Source of the DNA: Reticulitermes lucifugus
Taxonomy: Eukaryota > Arthropoda > Insecta > Blattodea > Rhinotermitidae
Reading direction: 5' to 3'
Assembly: GCA_026260175.1 (NCBI GenBank)
Contig: JAKCWW010000012.1
Coordinates: 31,165-95,164, forward strand
Length of the DNA stretch: 64,000 nucleotides
Both the position numbers and the translations under genes were made by a program. Each line of letters starts with the position of its first letter. Within the stretch, counting starts at the first letter, position 1. The notes beneath the pieces are model-generated. The model was not told where the DNA came from. It saw only the letters and a list, made by a program, of their open reading frames with translations, and did no database searches. Below are positions 12,289 through 24,280 of this stretch, piece after piece.

Positions 12289-12336
12289 CTAGGGGTGTAT
12301 GTTACTAGGGGTTTATGCTACTAGGGTTGTATGTTC
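12289..12336 (+). repeat. 16-bp tandem repeat, three copies
   Basis: Units starting CTAGGGG or CTAGGGT begin at 12289, 12305 and 12321, each with the form CTAGGGGTTTATGYTA and one to three differences. Confidence 0.85.
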
Positions 12337-13140
12337 TGAGTTCTGCTTGAACAATTCCCATGAATGTAATATAAAATATTTTCGTACATACGTTAGTTAA
12401 CTATATTTGCTTTGAAATTACACGTACATGGATTAACTTCAATTCAAAATGTCATAATTATTCAAATCTTAGTTTTACATTACATTACATAAATTATTGT
12501 TACATTGACAAGCAGTACAGTTAAATCCCAGAACAAGAACCGCTAATTGCTCATATCTAACATTCTTATCAGTAGTGCCAACATCACTTTCAAGACACAC
12601 GGACATTTTACCGAACTTCTTACAAACAGAAAGAAACATTTCTTTCTCTCTCTCTCTCCGCGGTAATTTAGTTTGTAAAGTTTTGAATGTACATTTAATT
12701 CTCAGAATGAAGTTCTGTTGACAATGTGTACATTGTAGCTGCCTCCTCTCCTATCCATTTTATGTTCCACGTCTGTATACGTGACAGGTTGCGAAAATTA
12801 GTTACAAGGCATTTCACTTCCTGTAGTCGGGCGCCATTTATCAAGTGGAAATAGCAGTGCTTAAATTGATACCGATGCACGCGAAAATCTTATCCACATC
12901 CCATCATTTTGATTGACCACGCGGGTATAATTCTGTCTCTTCCCTCTTCATTCACATTAATCTTGCTTCCCTGCTTGTTTACTTTCTCTTTTTACTCTGT
13001 TTTTATTGTGCAGTCTTTGTACGCCGTACCTAAGTAGAGACTGTGGCTGACAGTGAGTTTAAATGTTTTAACTCGGGATCCACTCTATGCATTACAATAA
13101 AAATTATTACACGGATAATTATAGGTATCTTGTGACCATT
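12337..13140. other. Noncoding DNA with a short TC tract
   Basis: A short run of TC lies at about 12640-12658. No gene or classifiable repeat was recognised in the remainder. Confidence 0.55.
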
Positions 13141-13153
13141 TCGGTGTTTATAA

Positions 13154-13409
13154 TTATTTTTTCAATGGCGCAACAGCCCCTAGTGGGCCAGGGCCTCCTC
13201 ATTATCGAGGCTTCACGATCACATTCAGACATACCATAATCGATAGGACTCCTCTGGCCGAGAGATCAGTCCGATGCAGAGATTTCTTCGTGACAACAAA
13301 AACACTCACAAAAGACAGATATCCATGTCCCCGGCAGGATTCGAACCCGCAATACTGGGGTTCGAGCGACCGTAGACCCACTCCTTAGACCGAAAGGCCA
13401 CTGGGATCA
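13154..13409 (-). mobile_element. SINE-A, 3' module type 1, full length with 13-bp duplication
   Basis: This is a tRNA-derived short interspersed element, transcribed by RNA polymerase III in its active state and moved by a partner LINE. On the minus strand it begins TGATCCCAGTGGCC and carries a B-box-like GGTTCGAATCC (complement near 13338-13348), then a tRNA-unrelated body and a 3' module ending GCGCCATTGAAAAAAT. The identical 13-mer TCGGTGTTTATAA lies at 13141-13153 and 13410-13422, a textbook target-site duplication. Three other type-1 copies (26988, 32268, 59853) share the same body and 3' module. The head is not a functional tRNA gene because the acceptor stem and anticodon arm do not form. 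Confidence 0.92.
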
Positions 13410-13422
13410 TCGGTGTTTATAA

Positions 13423-14087
13423 CATTACTCCATAAAATCATAATTGATAAAGAATTACATTTTGACAGTTACGAAGATTAAAATGCCAAGGTGCGGGGAA
13501 GATAATCTAGGAATTCGGGGTAATTCCGGACATTTTAAATCTCGTTTTACCATGAAAGATTGCGGTTAGTGGAGGAGGCAAAAAGACTTTTACCCAGCAA
13601 AACACCCTGACCGTCTCTGGGGCCCACTCATTCTTCTCTTCAGTAGGTACATGGGCCTTTGTGCGGAGGTAAAACAGTTTAGAAGAGTACATGAACACTT
13701 ACATCCCTGTAGTGCTAAGGTTAACAAGGAGTGGAACTGTATTGTACTTCCTTCCATGCCTCATATAAACCTCTTACCCTTGCAACATATTCCTTTAGAT
13801 CCAGCTTTATATATCCCATAACCTCAAAACTAATTTCCTTAAGATCCATCTTAATACTAATTTCCTCCAAAAAGAGTTAGTCACTAGTCACATTGCGCCT
13901 GACGAAAACTATCAATATTGTTGTGCTCCACTTTCTTTCAAAGAAACACTGAAATTACATTGCAGGATAAAGACAGGGTTTGTCACCGTAAGTGACAAGA
14001 GGCACTTACGTCATTATAATAAAAATGAGGCAGTTGTAACGTTAATACTCATAAGGAGGCGGTGTTATCATTTTTAGTACAGGCGCT
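13423..14087. other. Noncoding DNA, nothing recognised
   Basis: One 63-codon minus-strand frame (13507-13698) has no recognisable domain. No repeat was recognised. Confidence 0.55.
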
Positions 14088-14331
14088 CCGATCCCGGTGG
14101 CCGCGCGGTCTGCAGCCGCTAAGCTGTGATTGCGGGTTCGAATCCCGTCGGGGGCATGGATGTCTGTCTTTTGTGAGTGTTGTGTTTTGTCAGGTAGAGG
14201 TCTCTGTGAAGGGCCGATCCCTTGTCCAGAGGAGTCCTACGACGCGCGCGATCGTGTGTATCATTGAGTGTGATCAAGTGCAACTACAACCCTCTAAATC
14301 TACAGTGAGTAGGTAGAAGAGGTCAGACTAC
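14088..14331 (+). mobile_element. SINE-A, 3' module type 2
   Basis: The tRNA-like head (CCGATCCCGGTGG at the start, B-box GGGTTCGAATCCCG near 14135-14148) and the body match the type-1 SINE-A copies as far as the GTGATC at about 14269-14274. Beyond that the 3' end is unrelated, continuing AAGTGCAACTACAACCC and ending near GAGGTCAGACTA. The copies at 51757 (plus) and 47661 (minus) share this alternative end. No convincing target-site duplication was found. The overlapping 84-codon open frame is a translation of the SINE, not a gene. Confidence 0.88.
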
Positions 14332-14353
14332 AAAGTTTTATTATTACTTAGAA

Positions 14354-14516
14354 AGTTTTGCTACAAATTTCAGCCACAACAAGGGTCATAATAAAGCCAA
14401 AAAACACAAAAATATTGTTTCTACTATTACCTTCCTTTCATATATTTGTATTTTTTGGCTGAGGATGACCCTTGTTGGGGCTGAAACCTGTAGCAACAGT
14501 ATGTATGCATTAATAT
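14354..14516. mobile_element. Hairpin element, family FB3, with 10-bp duplication
   Basis: Arms at about 14355-14404 and 14451-14499 are inverted copies with a spacer of about 46 bp. The direct repeat TTACTTAGAA occurs at 14344-14353 and 14517-14526, so the element is 163 bp with a 10-bp target-site duplication. The right arm reads CTGAGGATGACCC, a loop, GGGGCTGAAACCTGTAGC (14459-14494), the same layout as the FB1 and FB2 cores, although the primary sequence outside the core is unrelated to those families. It is noncoding. Confidence 0.8.
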
Positions 14517-14526
14517 TTACTTAGAA

Positions 14527-14996
14527 TAATTGTGTTGCATTTTATTTTGTGTTGCCTAAGCTATGTCTACTAATGGGAATTATTCACCGAAGTTGATAAA
14601 TGAATTACGTCATTATAGACTTCAGTTTATGCTAACCTCCTGTAGGTCTTGAAGCTCTTTTTGTCATCTTTGGCCATATCGGTTTTTCAATTTTTTCATG
14701 TTAAGTTACACAAGGAAAATTCCGATTTTAAATTATGGGATTAAAAAATGCTGCTTCTTTCGTTAAATTAAATTTTTGTGTTCGATCAAAATCTCACAGC
14801 AATTTTGAATAAATATCCTACAAACCTTTATCGAAAGTGGTCCTCCAATTTGGGAACTTTGCGAACGGGTTGACGCATAATTCTAAACAGTTAGCTGGTT
14901 TTCGAACAAATACACAAATTCTCGCCTCAAAAGGGTATCTGATACTTAATGTTTGGGCCTGAATGGTAAATGATAACGAAGTATTGAGGCACTACA
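14527..14996. other. Noncoding DNA, nothing recognised
   Basis: No open frame of note and no recognised repeat lie between the hairpin element and the SINE-B copy. Confidence 0.6.
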
Positions 14997-15005
14997 TCAA
15001 GATAA

Positions 15006-15306
15006 GGGGGACACGCTGTGACGTACTCGGTTGAGGCACTGCGCTACAAGCCGGAAGGTGGCGGGTTTGATTCCCGATGCTGTCATTGAAATTTTTCATT
15101 GACATAATCCTTCCGGCTGCACTATGTCCCTGGGGTCGACCCAGCCTCTAACAGAAATGAGTACCAGGAATATTTCTTGGGTGGTAAAGGCGGCCAGTGC
15201 ACAGGGCTGACAACCTTACTAACTTCATGTGCCGATTGTCTTGAAATCTGGAAGCCTCAACCTCCTTGAAACTTAAGGGCCTGTCTAGGCTTGTACAGCT
15301 TTTATC
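15006..15306 (+). mobile_element. SINE-B, full length with 9-bp duplication
   Basis: This is a second tRNA-derived SINE family. The head contains GTACTCGGTTGAGGCACTGC (A-box region) and GCGGGTTTGATTCCCG (B-box region, 15060-15075). The body contains the module TATTTCTTGGGTGGTAAAGGCGGCC at 15171-15195, written here as TATTTCTTGG then GTGGTAAAGGCGGCC. The direct repeat TCAAGATAA is at 14997-15005 and 15307-15315. The last bases of the insertion, ACAGCTTTTATC, are an exact complement of the flanking target sequence, which creates a 12-bp hairpin across the 3' junction. The copy at 30424 is the same family but lacks the B-box segment. Confidence 0.88.
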
Positions 15307-15322
15307 TCAAGATAAAAGCTGT
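15295..15322. repeat. Perfect 12-bp stem, 4-base loop, at a SINE 3' junction
   Basis: ACAGCTTTTATC, then TCAA, then GATAAAAGCTGT. The left half lies inside the SINE-B tail and the right half lies in target DNA including the duplication. Confidence 0.85.
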
Positions 15323-17820
15323 TTTTGAAAAAAGTTCATATGGAGATGTTTTTTGCTTGTCCGATCTTGAATCCGAAACGGAATATTATTTATCGAAAAA
15401 CTTTCTCTTTCATGGTGCTGTTACTGTTGAAAGGAATTAAATCTATGTAAATAAATTTTTCAGTCAAGACAAGCAAAATAAATATATTTTCACGTGTATA
15501 AATGAATCGAATATTCTTCAGAGCAGATAATCGAGTTTTTCTTAGTAACTTGTCTCCTTCAAACTATGTAAAGACTGGAATACATGTAGACGGGTATTTC
15601 AACAGACTATAGTTCACTGTGTCTTGACGTTTACAATTTCCGAGAAATAGCTTCAACATAAGAAGACATCTGGAGCGAATACAAAACACAAAGAGAGTTT
15701 TGTGACTTAACATATTTAAATATTATGGATAACGTAAATAAGATCAGAAGATTTCATGCACCTCACGTAAATAAAGTTACTTCTTCAGTTTTAACACTAA
15801 CAGCATGTAGCTTAGAAGCGTTGATAAAATAAAATTTAAAATGGTTTATTCCGTGACATGGTACACAAAAGTTGTGCGTTTTTCACTTCGCCGACATTAA
15901 AGAAATTTACATTCAGTTAGTTTTTATGGAAATCTCTTTTATTGAAACTTATTCGAATAGGAATAAAGTGTATAAAATACGGACACAATTTCATTCGTGG
16001 CGTGAAGTAAAACATTGCTTTGATCTGCAACAGTTGTCACTGAACTCTCATTTATTTAACGGCCTTTGTAAAGATCGTCTGCGTCATATTTTATCTACAT
16101 TTCTCAAGAAATGTGAAAAGTATGGGCATAATTTTCATTACGCCTTTAAGTAAATTGTGTCTGTCACTGGTCTGATTTCCAGGATACCAACATTTGCTCT
16201 TAAATCCTTTGTAAAAACTGCGTTGCCAAATTTGAGAAATATGCGAAAACCCCTTCATTCGCAGATACTAGTTTACAGGTTGTTTGTTGCTGGACAAGTG
16301 GAAAAGCAGAGAGACGGACACACGTGGCCTTCTCATAAATTATTTTGTTTCGTAAAGAACATCTAAAGTGATAATCAAAAATAAAAGAACGAAGAAGTTA
16401 AAGGAGAAGAGTGAGGCGTTGAAATTTAAATGCTTTAAAGACGAAAAGAAGGAAAAGGCGGAGAGAAAAAAGATGATATAAAAGAAAAACGAAAAGTAAT
16501 AGTGTGATAAAGCTGAATTTAAAAGGTAAAGTAAAAACATAAGAAAGGAAGGTAATTTTCTCAAGGTTTGCCTAATTTTCCCTCAGTTTCTTACCTTAAA
16601 TAATTCAAATTTGCCATCCAAAATACGCCCAGACTCGAAATAGTATTCATACTCCACATTACATGCTTTGCGACATCGACACTAGATAAGCATTTTTAAA
16701 TAGCTTAAGAAGCAATCCATCAGTGAAGTGTCTGGGTGGGAATGTATGGGATGCTTTCTTGAAGTGTTTGGGATTCTATAGCAGACCGAGTTGTGTAAGC
16801 ACTGGAGGATCAGAGGAGAGCAAACTTACAAAAAACAAGAAAAGAAAATATGTAATAACGATTCTTTTTACGGTAAACATAGAAAAATATTTACACAAGG
16901 CTGTGAAAGAAACATGCGGTGTCAAATAAAAATAGAAGGAAGTAGGCTTATGTCCTCGAGCAGGAGAGAGCAGGGGGAAGTGATACAGCCCTAGCAAAAT
17001 AAGCTACTGTGATGGTGCAAGGGTGAATCCTTGTGGTACAGTTGTATATTATATTTCAGAATACTGCGAGTATTATTGTTCTCAGAGAAGTATTGTTTAA
17101 TTTTGGAGTCATGTGCAATACAACACCATGTCGACTGGTAATACATCTGGATTCTTAGGAGGAACATACTTCTTGAATATTCATAGCAGAACGCAGTGTT
17201 TTGAATATTGCGAGCGCTGAGATTATCACGCAGGTATACATCAGTAGGGACTTCTCTGCGATAAGACGTTATATTAGTTGTTATCAACATTGCAAAGTGT
17301 CATAAAGCTGCCATCTTCTTAGTAGTCTACTCTTCTTTAACTACCCTGAAGTTGGAGGTTTTAAATTCCTCCAAAAATTTAGGATAATTTTAAGATCAAA
17401 ACGGCGTCCCATACTATAAGATTTGAATCTTAATAAAAGTACTGCCATCTCTGTACTCGAAACAGACGACATAAAGTCCTAAGAGGGAGCGAGGCAGATT
17501 AACACATTATTGCGCTCAGCACTAGGAGGAAGAGTGTAGGGAGTCATATTCGTGCCGATTTATGCATGGGGAGCGTTAGTCGGTGTCCTTTGGCTAGAAT
17601 GTTCTGCGTGCTCCAGAGTCGGATCTTGACGTGGTAGAGAGGAATATAATTTTGGGACAGTACTCAAAAAGACTGCGGTATCTAGCTCACGTTTACAGTT
17701 CTACAAATATGAATTTTAATTTTAAATTTAAGGTAATAATCACTTACAATAGAAAAATATAATGCAGTCCAAATTTATTTTACCTTGCGTAAAGCGGCAT
17801 TGTCATTCTTAAGACATAAT
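15323..17820. other. Noncoding DNA with a purine-rich patch
   Basis: 16372-16520 is strongly purine-rich on the plus strand. Its minus-strand frame (16340-16564) is Phe/Leu-rich only because of that bias. Other frames up to 99 codons show no domain. No mobile element was recognised. Confidence 0.5.
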
Positions 17821-17920
17821 ACTAGTAGTGGTGTTGGTAGTAGTAGGATAGTAGTTGTAGTAGTAGTGGTGGTAGTGGTGGTGATGGTAATGGTGGTGGT
17901 GGTGATAGTGGTGGTGTACC
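17821..17920. repeat. (GTA)n/(GTG)n trinucleotide microsatellite
   Basis: Compound TAG/TGG/GTG repeats make up the tract. The valine-rich and proline-rich frames over this interval are artefacts of the repeat. Confidence 0.92.
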
Positions 17921-20900
17921 TGCTATGTACATATTTTTCTTATTTTGAATTTTTGAGCCTAACTTTCCACAGTAGGAATATGTTATTCTGTGACAATTAC
18001 TGTCTAAATGAAGAAATTCACACATAGTCAAAAAAACTTTTGTACGTATCAACATAGGAATGACGGAGTAGAAAAAACATCAAATAATAAAATTAATTAC
18101 AAATTTTAATTAGATAACGAAAAGCATGTCGAAATAAGTTCCGGACACAACAGCCGAATATTCTCCGCTCAAATGAAAACTCCTAAGGGAACAGGACTTA
18201 AAAAAGCACACAAAGTCTCCATTTTATGAAAGAAGTAAAATAGTAAATGAAGAAAGGAGAACAAGATGAAAAAGTAGAGAAAAATGGAACAATGCAAGAA
18301 GACATCTGGACAGCGAGATGTATCAATTTGGGACAAAAATAGAAACCAAATGAAACATTTAATGAAAATGGACGCAAAATATTCAACCAAAATAGCTGTA
18401 TCAGTAAATAACATACACCCTTCGAAGAGAAAGCTAAAAAATACCAAAGATAAAATAAAAATTGTGCCCTTTTGTATAAGAAGATGACAAATTTAACATT
18501 ACATTTATGTAGTGATTGGAAAACATGTATAAGAATTTAAGTTGTAGGATTTTAGAAAATATAATGATATTATTTTTATGGATGATATTAATTAAAAAAT
18601 AATGAAATGAAATAAAGATGTAGGTTTCTTTCACACTAGCTGCGTTCTGTGTTTGTAGTACTATGATAGTTTTCCAACACCGAAACATGTAGCCCACTGT
18701 AGTGCGAAGACTTTATTGTACAATCTTTAATAAAATATTTTGACGAAACTATTAGATAGTCTGTATTATGCTAACTAAAAATACTATCTTTCTTAAAAAA
18801 TATGTTTTTAGAAAACAGCAATAATCTCTGTCCCCACAGGACTAAATTTTATGTGTATTATATTGTATTTATGAATAATAATGTAATATAAATCAAGATT
18901 GTTTTCCATTATTACTTTTTATGATACTGTTGCTTAAACTAAGCCAGTCTGCTATAAGGTTTCTGTAGAAAGGCAAGTCAAACTGTAGAAAAAGTAAATT
19001 TCTTAATATCATGCAGAGTACTTGGATTTAAAAATTTGCCTGTAACCTATACGAAAAAATTACAATTACACCACAATTGCTAATAAAAATCACATTTGCG
19101 ATATAGCAGTTTTCTTATTCAGTTTCTTCAAACTTAGTTCATTATGCTTCCTCTACCATCTGCCATCATTCTTTTTAAACGCTTTGTATTTTAATTGATT
19201 TTAATTTATTAATATATGTGGTTAGCTATACATGTCTACTAAGTAAGACAAAATATTCCTTTAAGAAAACTCTGAATCTCGGAACTTTAATTTTGCTTGC
19301 TACCGATCTAGTAACGCGAAATAGAACTTAATGAAAAACACGGAAGCAGAGTTTAGTGCATATATGTTATGTAATTGTAAATTATAAATTATTTATTCTA
19401 TCCACACAATTTATGATCTCTTATTTACGATCCTTTTCTCTTTCATGAACATGCAGGCATGTTGCATGCATATTTAATAACTCGTCCTCTCTGCTTTTAT
19501 GTTTAAAGTTGGCTACAGCAGGAATACGTGTAGCAGATGTGCAGGGGATTATATAATGTTAAAATATTTACTGCAAAACACATTAGCAGCTCTTCAGATT
19601 TCTTAATATATCTGCACAAAAGGTACGTTTATATTAAGCTGTAATAATTAGAGAAAAATAATTATAGCATTATTTTTATATATCTATGTCACGCCATAAA
19701 AATCGAGAACAGAAAAATAATATAAAGCTACATAATCAAGCCTTCGAGAATTTGATAAGCTCCAATGATTTTTATCAACAGAAACAAATCAAAATACATT
19801 TCATGGTAAATTAAGGGCACATTTTTGGGGGAAAATTCTCGATGCCCTTTTTTCAGAATATTTTACCTCCTAACTCTTAGATAAAAATAAAAAATTAAAA
19901 CCTACTAATTTACTTTCTATTTTAGATATTTTAAATATATCCCTTACTTTAGTAAAACACTAAATTCAGTTTTTCTAAATATTAACTACCGAGGAAAATA
20001 TTTCAACCAAAGAATAAAAGAGGGAAAAAGGAAATTATACGAGAAATAGTTTAATAATTTCTACTCTAAAAAAAGTTATTAAAATAGCGAAAAACAAATA
20101 TGGGCTGGACTGGGAATGTAGCATGCATTGGGATAAGACTTGAGTTGTATAACCTGAATAAAGGAGGCACTTGTGTGAACTAGAAATAGACAAGAGAGTG
20201 CTATTACAATTGATATTAAAAGAAACAGGTTGTGAATCTAGAGACTATTCAATTGGCTTAAAGTGGGATCTGAAGCTACGTTTAAGTGGATACAGTTGGC
20301 CTAATGAGACTTCGTATTTCCTAAGGGGGGAAAAATTTCTGGAGCTGCTAACCGAATATCAGGCTAAGGTCATAAGAAATTTTATTTTTTGCCGTCCCTT
20401 CAGTCGATAAAGGTCACGAATATCCTCTGACTTTCAGGCGCCTCTAAATAAAAAAACACAGATGTGACGTGTTCAACTGGCATTATCTGGGGATCCGTCG
20501 ATCTGTCTTTGTGACTGAAAGTGCAATGATGTTTCTGAGTCACATTGCATGAACGCCGTAATAGTAACTTTATACGCGTATGTCAAGATATAATCATTGT
20601 ATATCACGTCACAGGCCACAAAGCCTCAGAGACTGCTGAGTTAAAAGAACCGAACTAACAAGAAATCAACCGATAATCAGCCTCGTAACATTATTCTGAT
20701 AGTGGTAAGATGGTATGTGGGCGCAAATTGCTCCCATGCCTGACAGAGTCCACTTGATTGCCCTGACCAAAAAACTCTCTCATATGAACAGTTTATCTTG
20801 CAGAGTGAGGAGCTTAATACAGTGTAGTTTTCACAAGCTAGTACTAGTGCCATAAATTCAAGGGAGATTGGATGGACAGGAGATGTAGAAAGCATTAGAC

Positions 20901-21774
20901 AGCCAAGAAATTTATACAGTATTTTGGTGGAAAGATGTTAAAGAAAGGGGTTAAATGTACCTGAAATGCTTGATAGATTATTACAATAGGTCTTATACAG
21001 TTTAGATATGATGTGGCTAGGATTTAAATGGTTGTATATAGGGTTCTGTGATGAATTCGTGAGAACTTGTTAGACGAATTTAGGGGTTCACAAAGGACGA
21101 GGGATTCCTGGGCTGAGCCACTGTTGCTTTCCCAAGAAAGAGTAAGCTTTACGAAGTTAAACATTTCACTGTTTGATATTATTTTATGCCCGAACCTTGC
21201 AGTTTTCCCATTAAGACTTTTATCTTCCCCACACCCTATGTATAAACTTAAACATTAAAACATAAAACTTAGTGTTGCCTGATCTATAACGTGAAAGAAT
21301 TATGGTATCACACAACGAAGTGATATATATACTTTATTTCGAAAACAATAAAGAAAGTTGTTTGAGAAACCTATGCAAGGAAGGAAAATGGATCTTTATG
21401 GAAATCGGTCATCGTCAGATTTATAGTTCAAGTACTAATATCCAGTTTTTGTTAGCAGAGCACTATACTTAAAAACAAACGTTCTATCTTCATATATTAA
21501 CCTAGTTTGCTATCAAAATAGTCTCTCTCATTGGGCGAATGTTGTTAAAGTAAACAAAAGTGAGAATCGAGTATTCGAAGTCTTGGAGATTTTCACATGC
21601 GTCAGACCTAATGTGCATCTAATATCCTCCCAAGTATTCTACGGCTTAATAGTAATAATACTGAAATCCTCTAGGCTTGGAGAGGCTCTGGATCTAAGCA
21701 GGCTGTGGTCTCACGGAGATTTTTCACTTGTTCGATATTGAATGCAAATAAATAAAGTAGGACACCCGAAGATT
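17921..21774. other. AT-rich noncoding DNA
   Basis: At 18679-18692 the sequence CACCGAAACATGTAGC matches the right half of the hairpin-element core, followed by an AATAAAAT-rich stretch, but no left half or inverted partner was found. The open frame at 20171-20410 (79 codons, Glu/Leu-rich) is better balanced than most, yet I recognise no family in it. No other feature is supported. Confidence 0.45.
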
Positions 21775-21870
21775 CAAGTCTTCTCGCATGTTGTGTTGCG
21801 TCGCTGTGGTTCCTACTTTTCGAATGATCGTACTGCCTTCATCTTCAGTGTCAAGGAACCCAAGGATGGC
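21775..21870 (-). mobile_element. Diverged single arm of the FB1-related hairpin family
   Basis: The plus strand follows the FB1 arm in order: CTTCTCGCATG, GTTGCGTCGCTGTGG, CTACTTTTCGAATGATCG, then CCTTCATCTTCAGTGTCAAGG. It is closest to the copy at 61340-61500. On the minus strand it reads CTGAAGATGAAGGC and then CGAAAAGTAGG, so the GAAAC part of the core is mutated. No inverted partner was seen. It is overlapped by an 80-codon frame that is not a gene. Confidence 0.5.
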
Positions 21871-22311
21871 GTGATAACCCCAAGCCTCGCAAAATACGAC
21901 ACCGATTTAAGTATTTTGACTAACGTTTTCATGACGCTTTCATGCTTTCATCACACAATACCGCGACGAGAAAGCCTGATTTAGAGTATGATATTTGAAA
22001 TGAAGGATTTTTTAACCAGCACCAAGTTTCACACCCATAAAAAAACAGGCAAAATTATGTTTCTTTATGCGTTAATAATATTGTTTCTGGCTATAAATCG
22101 AAAGACAAAAGATTCTGGAAAAGTAGATGGAGACATTTCTCAAATCTACCGTGACCTTAATTTCATTGTGCGTGACATTTTGATCATTTATTGGCTTTCC
22201 CAAATATTTGACCTTTGCCTTGTTTTAAAAACACCTGCCTGGTGGCAGAAAGTGTATGGCAGGTAACCAGTGCGAGTGAGATCAAGTATGTGCTATTTTA
22301 TCGAAGTTAGT
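21871..22311. other. Noncoding DNA, nothing recognised
   Basis: A 92-codon plus-strand frame (21988-22266) lacks any recognisable domain. Confidence 0.5.
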
Positions 22312-22539
22312 CATATATACTACATACATACATACATAATATATATAACATACATACATATATACCGTATATGAAAACATATATATAGCATACGTACATG
22401 TGTAACTTACATACATATATAACATATATAAACATGTATATGTATAATACATACATACATGCTTACATACATGCATACATACATACATACATACATGCAT
22501 ACATGCATACATACACATATACATACATACATACATACC
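22312..22539. repeat. Long (ACAT)n-type microsatellite
   Basis: Interrupted ACAT/ATAC repeats with TATA and GCAT variants run for about 230 bp. Cys/Met/Tyr-rich frames on the minus strand are translations of the repeat. Confidence 0.95.
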
Positions 22540-24280
22540 TCCCATAGTTTTACGTTTGCAAAAATGACTGTGAAATTAATTGTAAATATACAAAATAATG
22601 TATATAAAATATGTAATAGATAAATAATCATTACATTATACAAAAATAAAGATTTCTTTTACAGTGTTATGGATCTTTCAAAAACAAAAAAATTCATCTA
22701 CACAGAAAGAGGAATGTGTATTTAAGTACCTTATTAATGCTACTTGAAATTTAGCCTTTTTTTTTAAGACTTGTGAGACTAAGTGTTAAACTATTGAAAG
22801 TTTTGACGCCAGCATAGAATGCACTTCCCTGAAAAAGTTAAAATTTGGCAGTTGGCCTAAGAAGGTGGTGCGTATTACTTTATACTTTGTTTTCCTTGTT
22901 TGATTTTTCTTGCTGTTACCAATTTTCTTACTCCTCGGTTGATCGTTGTCGCAGTTTAGACAGAATTGCACAGTTTTGCAACACTCCATAACAGACTGCA
23001 TTATAATTCAATTTATGAACTGTTTACCTAAAATATGAAGCATGAAAAGCAAGTTATTTCGTTGTAATGGGTTTCAGTTTATATATCCATAGTACGGGGG
23101 CCTTAAAGTTTCGAAGAAGGATTAACACAGTAGATTGATTGAGTGCTTTGGGTAGGGATAAACAATGAGAAGGCGGATTTGTATGTGTTAAGGAAACTTA
23201 CGATACTGACAACAACAAGCAGCAAGATAGAGCTAATCTTTAATTCCTTTATTTTGCAATAATATTTGCGAAATGTGTCAGTTCATAATATACTATATTA
23301 AAGAAAATTTATGTTTAAAATTAAAAAAAAAATTTAAAGTGTTTTTAAAAACATTTATTAAAACGTATATTACTTCCCACACATTATGATTGAAAACAAC
23401 ACAAGTATTACTGTCTGAAATGAAATTGTATAAATTAGAATATATTACATAATGGAGAATGTTTTCCGAAGGATTCCCGAAATATTTTAAGTAGTCCAAT
23501 ATGCTACAACCAGAAATATTTTAGCGACAAATCTCTTAATAAAAGGACAGAAGTCGCACAGCCCCAAGCTTTGTGTTCTTTGAATATTGATTCTCTTAGT
23601 CTTCCTATGTTTATTAATTTTAGTGATAAAGCGAAGTGTTTTTCGCTGAAATTCTAACGTATTATAAGCTCTTACTTGCGGCTATGTACTGCTGTTTTAC
23701 TTATTCTGCGTTTCAATGCGATAGGCTTCTTAGAGAAAGAGACATTTTATATTTATTCCTTTATAGAGAAAACATATATTTAGAGCACGGGCTGTAAGTC
23801 ATTATTATTTTAGACCATTCATTGCAGCTTGGCGAAATATTGCGTAACATTCTATTTTATGAGCCGTGTAATTCGAGTTGAAATTTTGAATTAGTACTAA
23901 CATGTATAAAGAATATTTTAAAAGACAAATGTGGTACTTGAGTTAATTTATTTCTTATAAACATTTTTTCTATTTCTTTTTCTCAGAAATATTTTGTGTA
24001 AGAAAAATGATAGCGACAAACCTTGAGTGATAAAGTAATTTCCTTGATACTTTCCCATTCTTGTCTGTGAAGAGAAGGAGGACGCCTTTGAAGCCATTAT
24101 TCCGAACAAAAGTCCTCAGGTAAATTTTACTCTTTTCTTCGAGTCACAAATCAGATTTGGAACTCGCGAACAACAGGGGCCACAACAATAAATCTGCTAA
24201 CTAACAAATTTCAAGTTGAGAAATCTCTCTGGAAGAGCCAAGAGTTGCTCATGTAGTCAGTATATCACTTGGATTTAATG
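22540..24280. other. AT-rich noncoding DNA
   Basis: Short chance frames only (up to 71 codons). No repeat family was recognised. Confidence 0.55.

Noticed and set aside
14088-14160. tRNA gene
   Set aside because: A- and B-box-like sequences are present but no full cloverleaf forms, and the same head recurs in other SINE copies.
17785-18055. Valine-rich and proline-rich open frames
   Set aside because: Translations of the GTA/GTG microsatellite.
22282-22643. Cys/Met/Tyr-rich proteins on the minus strand
   Set aside because: Translations of the ACAT microsatellite.
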